Of a DNA stretch of 64,000 nt, positions 33,301 to 40,706 are shown one piece after another. This DNA is from Desulfatibacillum sp. (lineage in GTDB: Bacteria > Desulfobacterota > Desulfobacteria > Desulfobacterales > SpSt-501), in contig DYEU01000016.1 of the NCBI GenBank assembly GCA_020725555.1, positions 124,001 through 188,000 on the forward strand, written 5' to 3'. The notes under the pieces were generated by a model. It did not search any database. It saw only the letters and a program-made list of their open reading frames with translations, and was not told the origin of the DNA. The position numbers and the translations under genes were made by a program. Each line of letters begins with the position of its first letter. The first letter of the stretch is position 1.

Positions 33301-34774
33301 GCTCACCCTCGAGCTCGACAGCCACACGGCGGACGCGGGGCTGGAAACACGCATCGAGGCTTTCCTCGACATCGTGCGCGCCTACCGCCACCTCGCCGCC
33401 CGACGGGGGATCGTGCGCCGCGCCTCCGCCTTCACCCCGGCCCGCACCCTCCTCGACGAGGCCGGGGCGCGGGTCGTCACCTCGACGGGCGAGGTGCTGC
33501 CCATGACCGACCCCCGCGTCACCGTGCTCATTCCCTCCATGGGCCGGCTGGGCACCGAGGCCTTCGCCGCGGTGCTTCAGGGCTATGGGCTCCATGCCCG
33601 GGCGGCGCGCGAAAACGACGAGGCCGTGCTCAAGCTCGGCCGCGCCAACACCTCCTGCAAGGAGTGCCTGCCGCTCATCCTCACCACGGGGACGCTCCTG
33701 GGCTACATCCGCAACGGCAAGCGGCCCGACGAGGTGCTCGTCTACTTCATGCCCACGGGCTCCGGCCCCTGCCGCTTCGGGCAGTACGCGATCTTCATGG
33801 AAGACCTGGTGCGGCGGCTGGAAATCCCCAACGTGGCCGTGCTCGCGCTCTCCTCGGACAACTCCTACGTCGGCATGGACAAGGACTTCGAGCGCCATGC
33901 CTGGTGGGCGGTGATCGTCTCCGACACCCTCGAGGACATCCGCGCCATGCTGCTCACGGCCGCATCGGACCCCCCGGCGGCGATGGCCGTCTTCGAGGAG
34001 GAATGGGTGCGGATCCGCGCCGCGATGGAGAAGGCCGATTTCAAGATCCTCTGCGCCGCCCTCCGCGCCGCGGCCGCCCGCTTCCGCGCGATCCCGCTCC
34101 GGGTCGACCCCGCCCGCGTGCCCACGATCAGCCTGACCGGCGAGATCTTCGTCCGGCGCGACGCCCTCTCGCGCCAGTACCTGACCGAGCGCCTCGCGGA
34201 AAAGGGCTTCGCCGCCCTCTGCGCGCCCGTCGCCGAGTGGGTCCACTACTGCAACTACCTCGTCGACCACGGCTTCAACCAGGACCCCATGGGCGCCCTG
34301 GAGAAGCTCAAGCTCAAGCTGCGCAACTTCTTCCAGGGCCGCTACGAAAAGGAGATCCGCACGATCCTCGCCGCCTCCGGCCTGCTGCGCGGCGAGCCGC
34401 CGGATGTCGCCTCGGTGATCGAGCACGCCCGGCCGCACCTGTCGCCCGACCTGACCGGCGAGGCCGTGCTCACCGTGGGCGGGGCGCTCCGCGAGATCGT
34501 ACGCCACAGCTGCGGCGTGATCGCGATCGGGCCCTTCGGCTGCATGCCGAACCGGCTCTCCGAGGCGATCCTCAGCGAGACCATGACCGCTCGCGACCGC
34601 CTCGCCTTCGACCCCCGCCTGGGCGGCGTGCTCGAGGGGATGGAGGAGCTGCCCTTCCTGGCGATCGAAACCGACGGCTCCCCCTTCCCGCAGCTCATCC
34701 ACGCCAAGCTCGAGGCCTTCCTGCTCCGGGCCGAGCGTCTCCACCGGCGCATGCAGGCCGGCGGCCTCCATTGA
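30398..34774 (+). CDS. Giant acyl-CoA dehydratase activase (double BcrAD/BadFG ATPase plus DUF2229 and HgdB-like parts)
   Basis: This 1458-residue protein fuses two ASKHA ATPase domains of the BcrAD/BadFG/HgdC type to DUF2229 and 2-hydroxyacyl-CoA-dehydratase-like regions. Activases of this family drive ATP-dependent, low-potential electron transfer. ATPase 1 (about 10-270) has GICLGASTVSAV and the cluster cysteines NKCASGTGEFF and GRCSVFCKSDC. ATPase 2 (about 315-590) has GLDVGSTTTKAVLL, NEACSAGTGSFLEE and NDQCAAFIASDIK. Each half has the two cysteines that normally bind a subunit-bridging [4Fe-4S] cluster, so one chain could form the whole dimer. The DUF2229 part (about 680-900) includes APFCYPAELAHGF, and a Cys-containing C-terminal region includes NTSCKECLPLI. 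No dehydratase or reductase gene is adjacent. The ATG at 30422 is an alternative start. Confidence 0.85.
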   Translation: MVDPVPGHMKRDSSAIGICLGASTVSAVRLEAPPGTSGAKPRIDRVVLLPHEGNPRAALVKALAGVDPAAAARIAATGRKFRTFVNLTSIPEPEAVEAAYPYVKPAGVDCPAVVSAGGETFMVYVLDRRGRIGNVITGNKCASGTGEFFLQQLRRMNVTLEEAARFAAVERPYPVSGRCSVFCKSDCTHATNKGIPKAEVTAGLCRMMANKILELLKKVERRAILLTGGTAQNRMMVEYLRREIPDLVVPEEAPYFEALGAALWALEHETRPFPGMERLFVEGAASFDRLPPLADFRPQVEFKTIARAAIRAGDVCLLGLDVGSTTTKAVLLRRADRALLASDYRRTNGDPVGASRLCYRAILEQVRREVDPREIAVVGLGVTGSGRQIAGLHALTDGVINEIIAHATAAVYFDPQVDTIFEIGGQDAKYTYITNGVPSDYAMNEACSAGTGSFLEESAKETLGVPMEEIAGIALQGTRPPNFNDQCAAFIASDIKNAIHEGLPREDIVAGLVYSICMNYANRVKGNRPVGEKVFMQGGVCYNQAVPLAMAALVGKPIVVPPEPGLMGAFGVALEVDRRMKDGLLAEGRFDLEALAGRAVAYHGGFTCRGGRERCDRRCPIRLIEVEGKKFPFGGACNRYENLRRRVSVDVAALDLVSLRERLLFATHGVPALAAGKSRGRPRVAINRSFLVHTFYPLYSRFFEALGLDVVLPESPTPEGMDRRGAPFCYPAELAHGFFHDLLEAGDSAEFVFLPHFKAVPNADTAASLQSQVCPLVQGETYYLQAAFRGELAELKRRGVRLLRPLLDLSRGVEHAAASLLETARAMGFDTRRANQAFAAALEAQRGFFRAMREAGDRLLRELAADPARFAVVLFGRPYNAYAPEANKGIPHKFASRGIAVLPLDALDLGSERAKRHMYWGMGKLILKAARLTERHPQLFGAYITNFSCGPDSFVITYFRDILGRKPSLTLELDSHTADAGLETRIEAFLDIVRAYRHLAARRGIVRRASAFTPARTLLDEAGARVVTSTGEVLPMTDPRVTVLIPSMGRLGTEAFAAVLQGYGLHARAARENDEAVLKLGRANTSCKECLPLILTTGTLLGYIRNGKRPDEVLVYFMPTGSGPCRFGQYAIFMEDLVRRLEIPNVAVLALSSDNSYVGMDKDFERHAWWAVIVSDTLEDIRAMLLTAASDPPAAMAVFEEEWVRIRAAMEKADFKILCAALRAAAARFRAIPLRVDPARVPTISLTGEIFVRRDALSRQYLTERLAEKGFAALCAPVAEWVHYCNYLVDHGFNQDPMGALEKLKLKLRNFFQGRYEKEIRTILAASGLLRGEPPDVASVIEHARPHLSPDLTGEAVLTVGGALREIVRHSCGVIAIGPFGCMPNRLSEAILSETMTARDRLAFDPRLGGVLEGMEELPFLAIETDGSPFPQLIHAKLEAFLLRAERLHRRMQAGGLH

Positions 34775-34803
34775 GCCGGGGGGAGAAGGCGAGGAGCGCC
34801 GCC

Positions 34804-35406
34804 ATGGCCGCCGCGGACCGCATCCGGCTCCCCCCGCCGCGCTACAGCGGGGTCTTCTCGCTCGAGGAGATCCTCCTCGCGCGCCGCTCGCAGCGCACCT
34901 TCGGCCGCGAGCCGCTCACGGTCGACGAGATCACCCAGCTCCTCTGGGCGGCCCAGGGGGTGACCCACCCGAACGGCTACCGCACCGCCCCCTCGGCCGG
35001 CGCCCTCTACCCCCTCGAGACCTACGCCGCCGTCGGGCACGCCGTGGGACTTGCCGTCGGGTTCTACCGCTACGACCCCGCCGCCCACGCGCTCGAGCGG
35101 CGCTCGGGCGAGGACCTGCGGCCCGCCTTCCGCCGCGCCGCGCTCGACCAGCGGGCGATCGAGCGGGCGCCCGTCGTCTTTCTCCTCACCGCGGTCTACG
35201 GCCGCACGACCGGCCGCTACGGGGAGCGCGGGGTGCGCTACGCGATCCTCGAAGCCGGGCACGCGGCGCAGAACCTCTGCCTGCAGGCCGCGGCCCTCGA
35301 CCTCGGAAGCGTCCTGATCGGCGCCTTCCGCGACCGGGAGATCCGCGAGGCGGCGGCCCTGGCCCCCGGCGAGGAGCCGCTCTACCTCGCGCCGGTGGGG
35401 AAATGA
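34804..35406 (+). CDS. SagB-type nitroreductase-family oxidoreductase
   Basis: This is a 200-residue FMN-dependent oxidoreductase-like protein. The pattern RRSQRTFGREPLTVDEITQL, followed by LLWAAQGVTHPNGYRTAPSA and GALYPLETYAAV, is that of SagB/ThcOx dehydrogenases and their stand-alone relatives. LEAGHAAQNLCLQAAALDLG contributes to the dimer/flavin site. There are no azole-forming cyclodehydratase genes nearby, so a role in peptide modification is unlikely. A generic nitroreductase/enoate-type function is more probable. It lies 29 bp after the activase gene and shares its strand, so the two may be co-transcribed. The FMN would need to come from a dimer, as is usual. Confidence 0.8.
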   Translation: MAAADRIRLPPPRYSGVFSLEEILLARRSQRTFGREPLTVDEITQLLWAAQGVTHPNGYRTAPSAGALYPLETYAAVGHAVGLAVGFYRYDPAAHALERRSGEDLRPAFRRAALDQRAIERAPVVFLLTAVYGRTTGRYGERGVRYAILEAGHAAQNLCLQAAALDLGSVLIGAFRDREIREAAALAPGEEPLYLAPVGK

Positions 35407-35428
35407 GCCGGCCCGCCCGGAGGAGCGC

Positions 35429-36793
35429 ATGAACCGACGGCGGGCCGTCTGGGGCTGGGCGCTCTACGACTGGGCCAACTCGGCCTTCGCCACGACCGTG
35501 ATGGCCGGGTTCTTCCCCGTGTTCTTCAAGCAGTTCTGGGCCGCGGGCGCGGACACGGCCTGGAGCACGGCCAAGCTCGGCTTCACCAACGCCGCGGCCG
35601 GCCTGGTCGCGGCCGCGCTCGCCCCGGTCCTGGGCGCCGCGGCCGACGCCTCCTTCGCCCGCAAGCGCTTCCTCGCCGCCTTCGCCTTCCTCGGGGCCGC
35701 GGCGACGGCGGGGCTCTTCTTCATCGGCGAGGGCAACTGGCCGGCCGCCGCGCTCGCCTACGCGACCGGCATCCTGGGGTTCGCCGGGGCGAACGTCTTC
35801 TACGACGCGCTCCTGCCCGCGGTCGCCCCGCCGGAGCGCCTCGAAGCCGTCTCGAGCCTGGGCTTCGCCCTGGGCTACCTCGGCGGCGGGCTCCTCTTCC
35901 TCCTGAACGTGCTCATGACGCTCTTTCCCGCGGCCTTCGGCCTCCCCGGCCCGGAGGCCGCGGTCCGGCTCTCCTTTCTCACCGTGGCCCTCTGGTGGGC
36001 CGGCTTTTCCGTGTTTCTGCTCCGCTGGGTCCCGGAGCCGCGCGGGGCGGCCCCCGTGCCGGGCCTCACCCGCCTTGCGGCCGAAGGCTTCCGGCGCCTG
36101 GCCTTCACCTTCCGCGGCATCCGCGGCCACCGGCCGGCGCTCCTCTTTCTCGCCGCCTACTGGTGCTACATCGACGGCGTCGACACGATCATCCGCATGG
36201 CGGTCGACTACGGGCTGGCGCTCGGGTTCCCGGCGACCGACCTGGTCGCGGCGCTGCTGCTCGTGCAGTTCGTCGGCTTCCCCGCGGCGCTGGCCTTCGG
36301 CCGCCTGGGCACGGCCTGGGGGCCAAGGCGGGCGATCTTCCTGGGGATCGGGGTCTACGTGGGGGCGACGGTGTGGGGGGCCTTCCTGGAGGACCGCCGG
36401 GAATTCTACGCGCTGGCGGTGCTGATCGGGCTCGTCCAGGGCGGGGTGCAGGCGCTCAGCCGCTCGCTCTACGCCCGCCTCATCCCCGGGGGCCGGGAAG
36501 CCGAGTTCTTCGGCTTCTACAACATGATCGGGAAATTCGCGGCGATCCTCGGGCCGGCCCTCATGGGGGCGGTGGGGCTCGCCGCAAGCCGGATCCTGCT
36601 GCCCGAGGCCCCCTCGAGCGAGGAGATGCTGCGCGCCGGCCGGCTCGCCGCGCGCCTGAGCCTCGCCTCGGTCCTCCTTCTCTTCGCCGCGGGCGCGGCG
36701 CTTCTTTATTTCGTGCGCGAGCCCGCCTCCCCCGGCCCCGGCGGGACGGGAGGCGACAGGGCGGCAAGCGCGCCGAGGAGCGCGCCGGCGTGA
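35429..36793 (+). CDS. MFS transporter, UMF1/Atg22-like
   Basis: This 454-residue inner-membrane carrier has about 12 helices. The opening WGWALYDWANSAFATTVMAG is the hallmark of the UMF1/Atg22 (BtlA) branch of the major facilitator superfamily. A similar conserved stretch is RSLYARLIPGGREAEFFGFY, found near helix 11. Yeast Atg22 exports amino acids from the vacuole; bacterial members are not well characterised. It follows the SagB-like gene by 22 bp (GGAGGAGC ahead of ATG). Its last 29 codons, a low-complexity Pro/Gly/Ala tail, overlap the convergent GDPD gene by 88 bp. Confidence 0.88.
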   Translation: MNRRRAVWGWALYDWANSAFATTVMAGFFPVFFKQFWAAGADTAWSTAKLGFTNAAAGLVAAALAPVLGAAADASFARKRFLAAFAFLGAAATAGLFFIGEGNWPAAALAYATGILGFAGANVFYDALLPAVAPPERLEAVSSLGFALGYLGGGLLFLLNVLMTLFPAAFGLPGPEAAVRLSFLTVALWWAGFSVFLLRWVPEPRGAAPVPGLTRLAAEGFRRLAFTFRGIRGHRPALLFLAAYWCYIDGVDTIIRMAVDYGLALGFPATDLVAALLLVQFVGFPAALAFGRLGTAWGPRRAIFLGIGVYVGATVWGAFLEDRREFYALAVLIGLVQGGVQALSRSLYARLIPGGREAEFFGFYNMIGKFAAILGPALMGAVGLAASRILLPEAPSSEEMLRAGRLAARLSLASVLLLFAAGAALLYFVREPASPGPGGTGGDRAASAPRSAPA

Positions 36794-37557
36794 TTGGTGA
36801 AGACCCAGTCCACGCCGCGGCCCACCTCGCGGAAGAGCACGGGAAGGGATCGGGCATAGCCCGTGCCCGCGGATTGGCCCGCCGCGTGGTGGCGCGACAG
36901 CCGCCGGTCGGAAAGGAGAAGGTAATGCGCGGCGATCCCGGCGAAGCCCGCGGCGAGCGCGATGCGGCTCGCGGCGGCCGGAAGGCCCTGGGCGACGGCG
37001 ACGAAGCAGGAGGCGGGGGCGAAACGGATGCGGCCGAAGAGCCGCGGGTCGAGGGCGAGGAGATGGTAGTCTTCCCGCGGCCGGAGCCCCTCGAAGATCC
37101 GCGCCAGCCTGCGGTTGCGGCCGGCCGGGTCGGGCCAGGGCTCGTCCTTGATCTCGACCATGAGGTGCAGGCGGCCGCCGAAACGCCGCACCACCTCCGC
37201 GAGCGCGGGGACCTCGGGGACGCGGCGGCGGAGCTCGGCGAAGGACAGCTCCCGGATCCGCTCCCGCACCCCCCACAGGCGGCCGAGATCGGGGTCGTGG
37301 GCCACGACGGGGACCTCGTCGGCCGTCCAGCGCAGGTCGCACTCGATCCCCCAGGCCCCGCAGGCGGCCGCGGCCTCGAAGGCGGCAAGCGTGTTCTCGA
37401 AGAGGCGGCGGTTGTCGTGCTCGCCGCGGTGGGCGACGATGCGGCAGGCGCGCAGCCGGGCTTCCGGCGGGGGCGCCTGCGGGAAGCGCTCCCAGAGCGC
37501 GTCCGCGGCGGCGAGAAGGAGCGGCTCCAGCCGGTCGAAGAGGGACATCGCGGGCAT
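36706..37557 (-). CDS. Glycerophosphodiester phosphodiesterase
   Basis: This 283-residue TIM-barrel enzyme hydrolyses glycerophosphodiesters to glycerol 3-phosphate and an alcohol. The signature is RIVAHRGEHDNRRLFENTLA with the catalytic His, then GIECDLRWTADEVPVVAHDP (metal Glu/Asp and second His). LMVEIKDEPWP is the third metal site. The C-terminus GVDWVFTNHAGALLGAL fits the last barrel strand. There is no signal peptide, so it acts in the cytoplasm. The ATG at 37548 is an alternative start. The 3' end overlaps the convergent MFS gene by 88 bp; the overlapped part encodes only poorly conserved tails of both proteins. Confidence 0.88.
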   Translation of the reverse strand: MPAMSLFDRLEPLLLAAADALWERFPQAPPPEARLRACRIVAHRGEHDNRRLFENTLAAFEAAAACGAWGIECDLRWTADEVPVVAHDPDLGRLWGVRERIRELSFAELRRRVPEVPALAEVVRRFGGRLHLMVEIKDEPWPDPAGRNRRLARIFEGLRPREDYHLLALDPRLFGRIRFAPASCFVAVAQGLPAAASRIALAAGFAGIAAHYLLLSDRRLSRHHAAGQSAGTGYARSLPVLFREVGRGVDWVFTNHAGALLGALAALSPPVPPGPGEAGSRTK

Positions 37558-37590
37558 CCGGGCTTGCGGGTCCGGGCGGAAGACGGGCCC

Positions 37591-37620
37591 ACTCTACGCC
37601 GCCGGGGAGCCGGCGGTCAA
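37591..37620 (-). promoter_or_regulatory. Candidate promoter for the GDPD gene
   Basis: On the minus strand, TTGACC (37620-37615) and TAGAGT (37596-37591) are 18 bp apart, 34 bp ahead of the start codon. Confidence 0.5.
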
Positions 37621-37640
37621 CCGCGCACCGGGAGAACGGG

Positions 37641-38435
37641 GTGGAGGCGCTGATCGCGGCAGTCCAGGTGCACACGAGCCTGCGGCGCCTTCTCGCGGGG
37701 GATCTCGAGCATTTCCTCGGCCGCCGGCTGAACCCCGAGATCGCCTTCGACGCCGAGGCCTTGGACGGCTGCGGCACGGAGGCGGTGTCCCGGGTCGCGG
37801 GCGCGCTGCGCGGGGCGGGGCTGCGCGTGAGCTTCCACGGCCCCTTCGTCGACCTCGCGGTCGGCTCGAGCGACCCCGCCGTGCGCGCGGTCGCCGCGCG
37901 GCGCTTCGAGCAGATCCTCGCGCTCGTGCCCCTCTTCCGGCCGGTCACGCTCGTCGCCCACGCGGGCTACGACTGGCGGCGCCACGAGTACTTCCGCCCC
38001 GTCTGGATGGAGCACTCCGTCCGCTTCTGGTCGCAGCTCGCCGCGCGCCTTGCGCCTTTCGGCTGCCGCCTCGTCCTCGAAAACGTCTTCGAGCGCGGCC
38101 CGGAGGAGATGGCCGAGCTTCTCGCGCGTCTGGCCGCGGACGGCGTCGGCCTCTGCCTGGACGTGGGCCACGCCGCCGCCTTCGGCGAGGAGCCGCCGGC
38201 CGGCTGGGTGGAGCGGCTGGGGCGCTTCGTGGGGGAGCTCCACCTCCACGACAACGGCGGCCGGCGCGACGAGCACCTGCCCGTGGGCCGCGGCCGGATC
38301 GAGTTCGGCCCGCTTCTTGCGAGACTCTGGGCGATGCACCCCGAGCCGCCGCTCATGACCCTCGAGATCCACCGCCGCGGGGACCTCGAGGAGAGCCTGG
38401 CGGGCCTCGCCCGGGTCCTGCCGCGGCCGCTCTGA
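37641..38435 (+). CDS. Sugar phosphate isomerase/epimerase-like TIM-barrel protein
   Basis: This 264-residue protein belongs to the xylose-isomerase-like TIM-barrel superfamily (AP endonuclease 2 fold). Metal-site patterns are visible: RVSFHGPFVDLAVGS, VTLVAHAGYDW, RLVLENVFERGPEEM (Glu), VGLCLDVGHAAAFGE (Asp-His), GELHLHDNGGRRDEHLPVG (His-Asp) and LMTLEIH (Glu). The set of ligands is complete, so it is probably an active metal-dependent isomerase, epimerase or nuclease of unknown substrate. The start is GTG at 37641. It is divergent from the GDPD gene with only 83 bp between. The next gene, a HAD/AIRS fusion, is 97 bp away on the same strand. Confidence 0.78.
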   Translation: MEALIAAVQVHTSLRRLLAGDLEHFLGRRLNPEIAFDAEALDGCGTEAVSRVAGALRGAGLRVSFHGPFVDLAVGSSDPAVRAVAARRFEQILALVPLFRPVTLVAHAGYDWRRHEYFRPVWMEHSVRFWSQLAARLAPFGCRLVLENVFERGPEEMAELLARLAADGVGLCLDVGHAAAFGEEPPAGWVERLGRFVGELHLHDNGGRRDEHLPVGRGRIEFGPLLARLWAMHPEPPLMTLEIHRRGDLEESLAGLARVLPRPL

Positions 38436-38532
38436 GGCCGGGATTTTCCGCTTGTCATCGCCCCCCGATCGGTGGCAGGGTGGCCGGGCGGCGCGCGCCC
38501 CCCGTGGGGGCCGAGGGCGCGCCCGGAACGCG

Positions 38533-39981
38533 ATGGCCCGATCGCATCTCCATACCGTCTGGTTCCACCCGGAGGGGATTTTCGCCCTGGGGGGCTCAGC
38601 CGCTTTGCCGGCCGGGGCGGCGGGGGGCGCGCTCGCGCGTTTCTTGCGCGATACCGGCCTGCGGGCCGGGATCGCAAGCCGCCTCCCGCCCGCCGCGGCG
38701 CGGGGGCGGCTGGCATCCCTCCTCGGGGTGCGCCTTGCGAAAACGGCGGCGGTGCTTGCGCTCCCGGCCGGCGCTGCGGCACCCTTGCCCGCCTTCTTTC
38801 GTGCCGCAGCCCGCCGCCTGGGGATCCCGCCGGAGCGCTTCCTTGCCGTCTCGGGGGAGGCCCCGTTCCTTGAGGCCGCGCGGCGGGCGGGCTGGCGCAC
38901 GCTGGGCCTCGATTGCGACGCGGCGCAGGCTTCCGGCCCCGGCGGGGCGGCCCTGGTCGAGCGCCTGCGCATGGAGCTTCCGCTCCCCGCGGGGAAGCTC
39001 CCCAACGAGTGGCTCGCCCGCTTCCTGCACGAGTTCCGCTTCCAGGACCCCTCGCTGCTCATCAACCCCGGGGTCGGGGAGGACATCGCCGCCGTGGACG
39101 TGACGGGCGAGGAGGTCCTCATCCTCAAGTCGGACCCGATCACCTTCGCCACCGACGCGATCGGGCAGTACGCCGTGCTCGTGAACGCCAACGACATCGC
39201 CACCGCCGGCGCCGACCCGCGCTGGCTTCTGGCCACGCTCCTTTTCCCGCCGGGGACCACGCCGGCCGGCATCCGCGGCGTCCTCTCCGACCTCTCCGCA
39301 TTCTGCCGCCGCTGGGGCATCACCCTGTGCGGGGGGCACACCGAGGTCACCGACGCCGTGGTGCGGCCCGTGGTCTGCGGCACGATGGCGGGGCGGGTGC
39401 GGCGGCGGGAGCTGATCGACAAGCGCCGCATGCGGCCGGGCGATGTCCTGCTCATGACCAAGTCGGCCGGGGTCGAGGGGACCGCCATCCTCGCCCGCGA
39501 GTTCGCCCCCCGCCTGCGCCGGCTCGGCATCCCCGCATCCGAGATCGCCCGTGCCCGGGGCTTCCTCGAGCGGATCTCGGTCCTCGCCGAGGCGCGCTCG
39601 GCCGCGGCCTGCGGGGGGGTGAGCGCCATGCACGACGTCACCGAGGGCGGGGTCGCGACGGCAATCGCGGAGCTCGCCGCGGCGGGCGGCTGCGAGCTGC
39701 GGGTCGACCTCGAGGCCATCCCGGTGCGGCCGGAGACCCGCCGCCTCTGCCGGCTCCTCGGCCTCGACCCCCTCGGCCTGATCGGCTCGGGAAGCCTGCT
39801 CATCGCCTGCCGGCCGGGGCGGGCGCCGCGGGTCGAGCAGGCGATCCGCCACGCCGGGGTCGAGGTCACGCGCATCGGGGAAGCGGTGGGGAAAGGCGCC
39901 GCCGTGCGGGGGGTCAGGCGCGGCCGGCCGATCCCCTGGCCGCGCTTCGCGGTGGACGAGATCGCGCGGCTCTTCGCTTAG
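38533..39981 (+). CDS. Degenerate HAD-like domain fused to an AIR synthase/HypE-like domain
   Basis: The C-terminal 340 residues match the AIR-synthase-related family (HypE, SelD, ThiL): LPNEWLARFLHEFRFQDPSL, GVGEDIAAVDVTGEEVLILK, SDPITFATDAIGQYAVLVN, AMHDVTEGGVATAIAEL and GLIGSGSLLIACRPG. That supports ATP binding. Residues 1-130 look like a HAD phosphatase: a start HTVWFHPEGIFALGG and GIPPERFLAVSGEAPFLEAARRAGWRTLGL. The catalytic DxD of HAD (FDLDGTL) is replaced by FHPEG, and the later GDS/D is SGE, so this half is probably inactive. I use the ATG at 38533. A TTG start at 38452 would add only low-complexity residues. No hydrogenase or selenium genes are nearby. The substrate is unknown. Confidence 0.75.
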   Translation: MARSHLHTVWFHPEGIFALGGSAALPAGAAGGALARFLRDTGLRAGIASRLPPAAARGRLASLLGVRLAKTAAVLALPAGAAAPLPAFFRAAARRLGIPPERFLAVSGEAPFLEAARRAGWRTLGLDCDAAQASGPGGAALVERLRMELPLPAGKLPNEWLARFLHEFRFQDPSLLINPGVGEDIAAVDVTGEEVLILKSDPITFATDAIGQYAVLVNANDIATAGADPRWLLATLLFPPGTTPAGIRGVLSDLSAFCRRWGITLCGGHTEVTDAVVRPVVCGTMAGRVRRRELIDKRRMRPGDVLLMTKSAGVEGTAILAREFAPRLRRLGIPASEIARARGFLERISVLAEARSAAACGGVSAMHDVTEGGVATAIAELAAAGGCELRVDLEAIPVRPETRRLCRLLGLDPLGLIGSGSLLIACRPGRAPRVEQAIRHAGVEVTRIGEAVGKGAAVRGVRRGRPIPWPRFAVDEIARLFA

Positions 39982-39993
39982 AGCGGGGAGGGC

Positions 39994-40623
39994 TCAGCGC
40001 TTGATGCCGCGGTGGAAGGTCTCGAAGGCGAGGCTGAGGGTTTCCTTGAGGTGATCCTGGCCGTCGCTCACCAGCCGCTTGCTCGTCATCCAGAGGATCA
40101 CGCCCGAGAAGAGCGACCAGAAGGCGTCCGCCATGGCCACGGGGTGGCGGTCGATGAAGATCTTGCGCGCGACCCCCTCCTTGAAGATCTGGACGATCGA
40201 CTTCATCGACTTCCCGATCAGGTCCTTGATCTCCTGAAGCAGCTGGGGGCTTAAGTTCCTGAGCGTGTCGCTCGACTGCAGGTGAAACATGTTCATGATG
40301 ATGAGCGGATCAAACTCGTAGACGTCGAACATGGCCTCCATGAGGGCCTGGAGGCGTTTCTCGGGATCGGCCTCCTTCATGGCGTTCACGTGCTCGATGC
40401 GCAAGAGGAGGTACTGCAGGATGCGCAGCGACAGCGAGGCGTAGAGCTCTTCCTTGTTGCGGAAATAGAGGTAGAGGGTCCCCGGGCTGAGCTCGGCCTG
40501 GGTGGCGATATCCTCCATCGTCGCCTTGTTGAAGCCCTTCTCGGAGAAGACGCGCTTGGCGGCGACCAGAATCTGCTGTTTTCTTCGTTCCTTTTCGCGT
40601 TCCTTGCGTTCCTGGATGCCCAT
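39994..40623 (-). CDS. TetR/AcrR-family transcriptional regulator
   Basis: This is a 209-residue repressor-type protein. The N-terminal helix-turn-helix is QQILVAAKRVFSEKGFNKAT, MEDIATQAELSPGTLYLYF and RNKEELYASLSLRIL, the standard TetR arrangement. The C-terminal ligand domain is all-helical (MFDVYEFDPLIIMNMFHLQS). It resembles regulators of fatty-acid or multidrug genes, but the inducer is not predictable. The GC content is visibly lower than that of its neighbours, and the Lys content is higher. It is divergent from the YbaK-like gene. The 83-bp region between contains a run of nine T and an imperfect repeat AATGACTTTTAGTGATT, which could be its operator. Confidence 0.88.
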   Translation of the reverse strand: MGIQERKEREKERRKQQILVAAKRVFSEKGFNKATMEDIATQAELSPGTLYLYFRNKEELYASLSLRILQYLLLRIEHVNAMKEADPEKRLQALMEAMFDVYEFDPLIIMNMFHLQSSDTLRNLSPQLLQEIKDLIGKSMKSIVQIFKEGVARKIFIDRHPVAMADAFWSLFSGVILWMTSKRLVSDGQDHLKETLSLAFETFHRGIKR

Positions 40624-40706
40624 ACCCACCAGCCTGAATTTGTTTTTTTTTGTGAAATGACTTTTAGTGATTGCTGAACGTTTCGTCAAGTGGAAAGGGG
40701 GTTCGA

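Noticed and set aside
30437-34771. 1444-codon open frame on the minus strand opposite the activase gene
   Set aside because: It mirrors the codon phase of the real gene. Its translation is His/Arg/Glu/Gly-rich with no domain, as expected from high-GC antisense.
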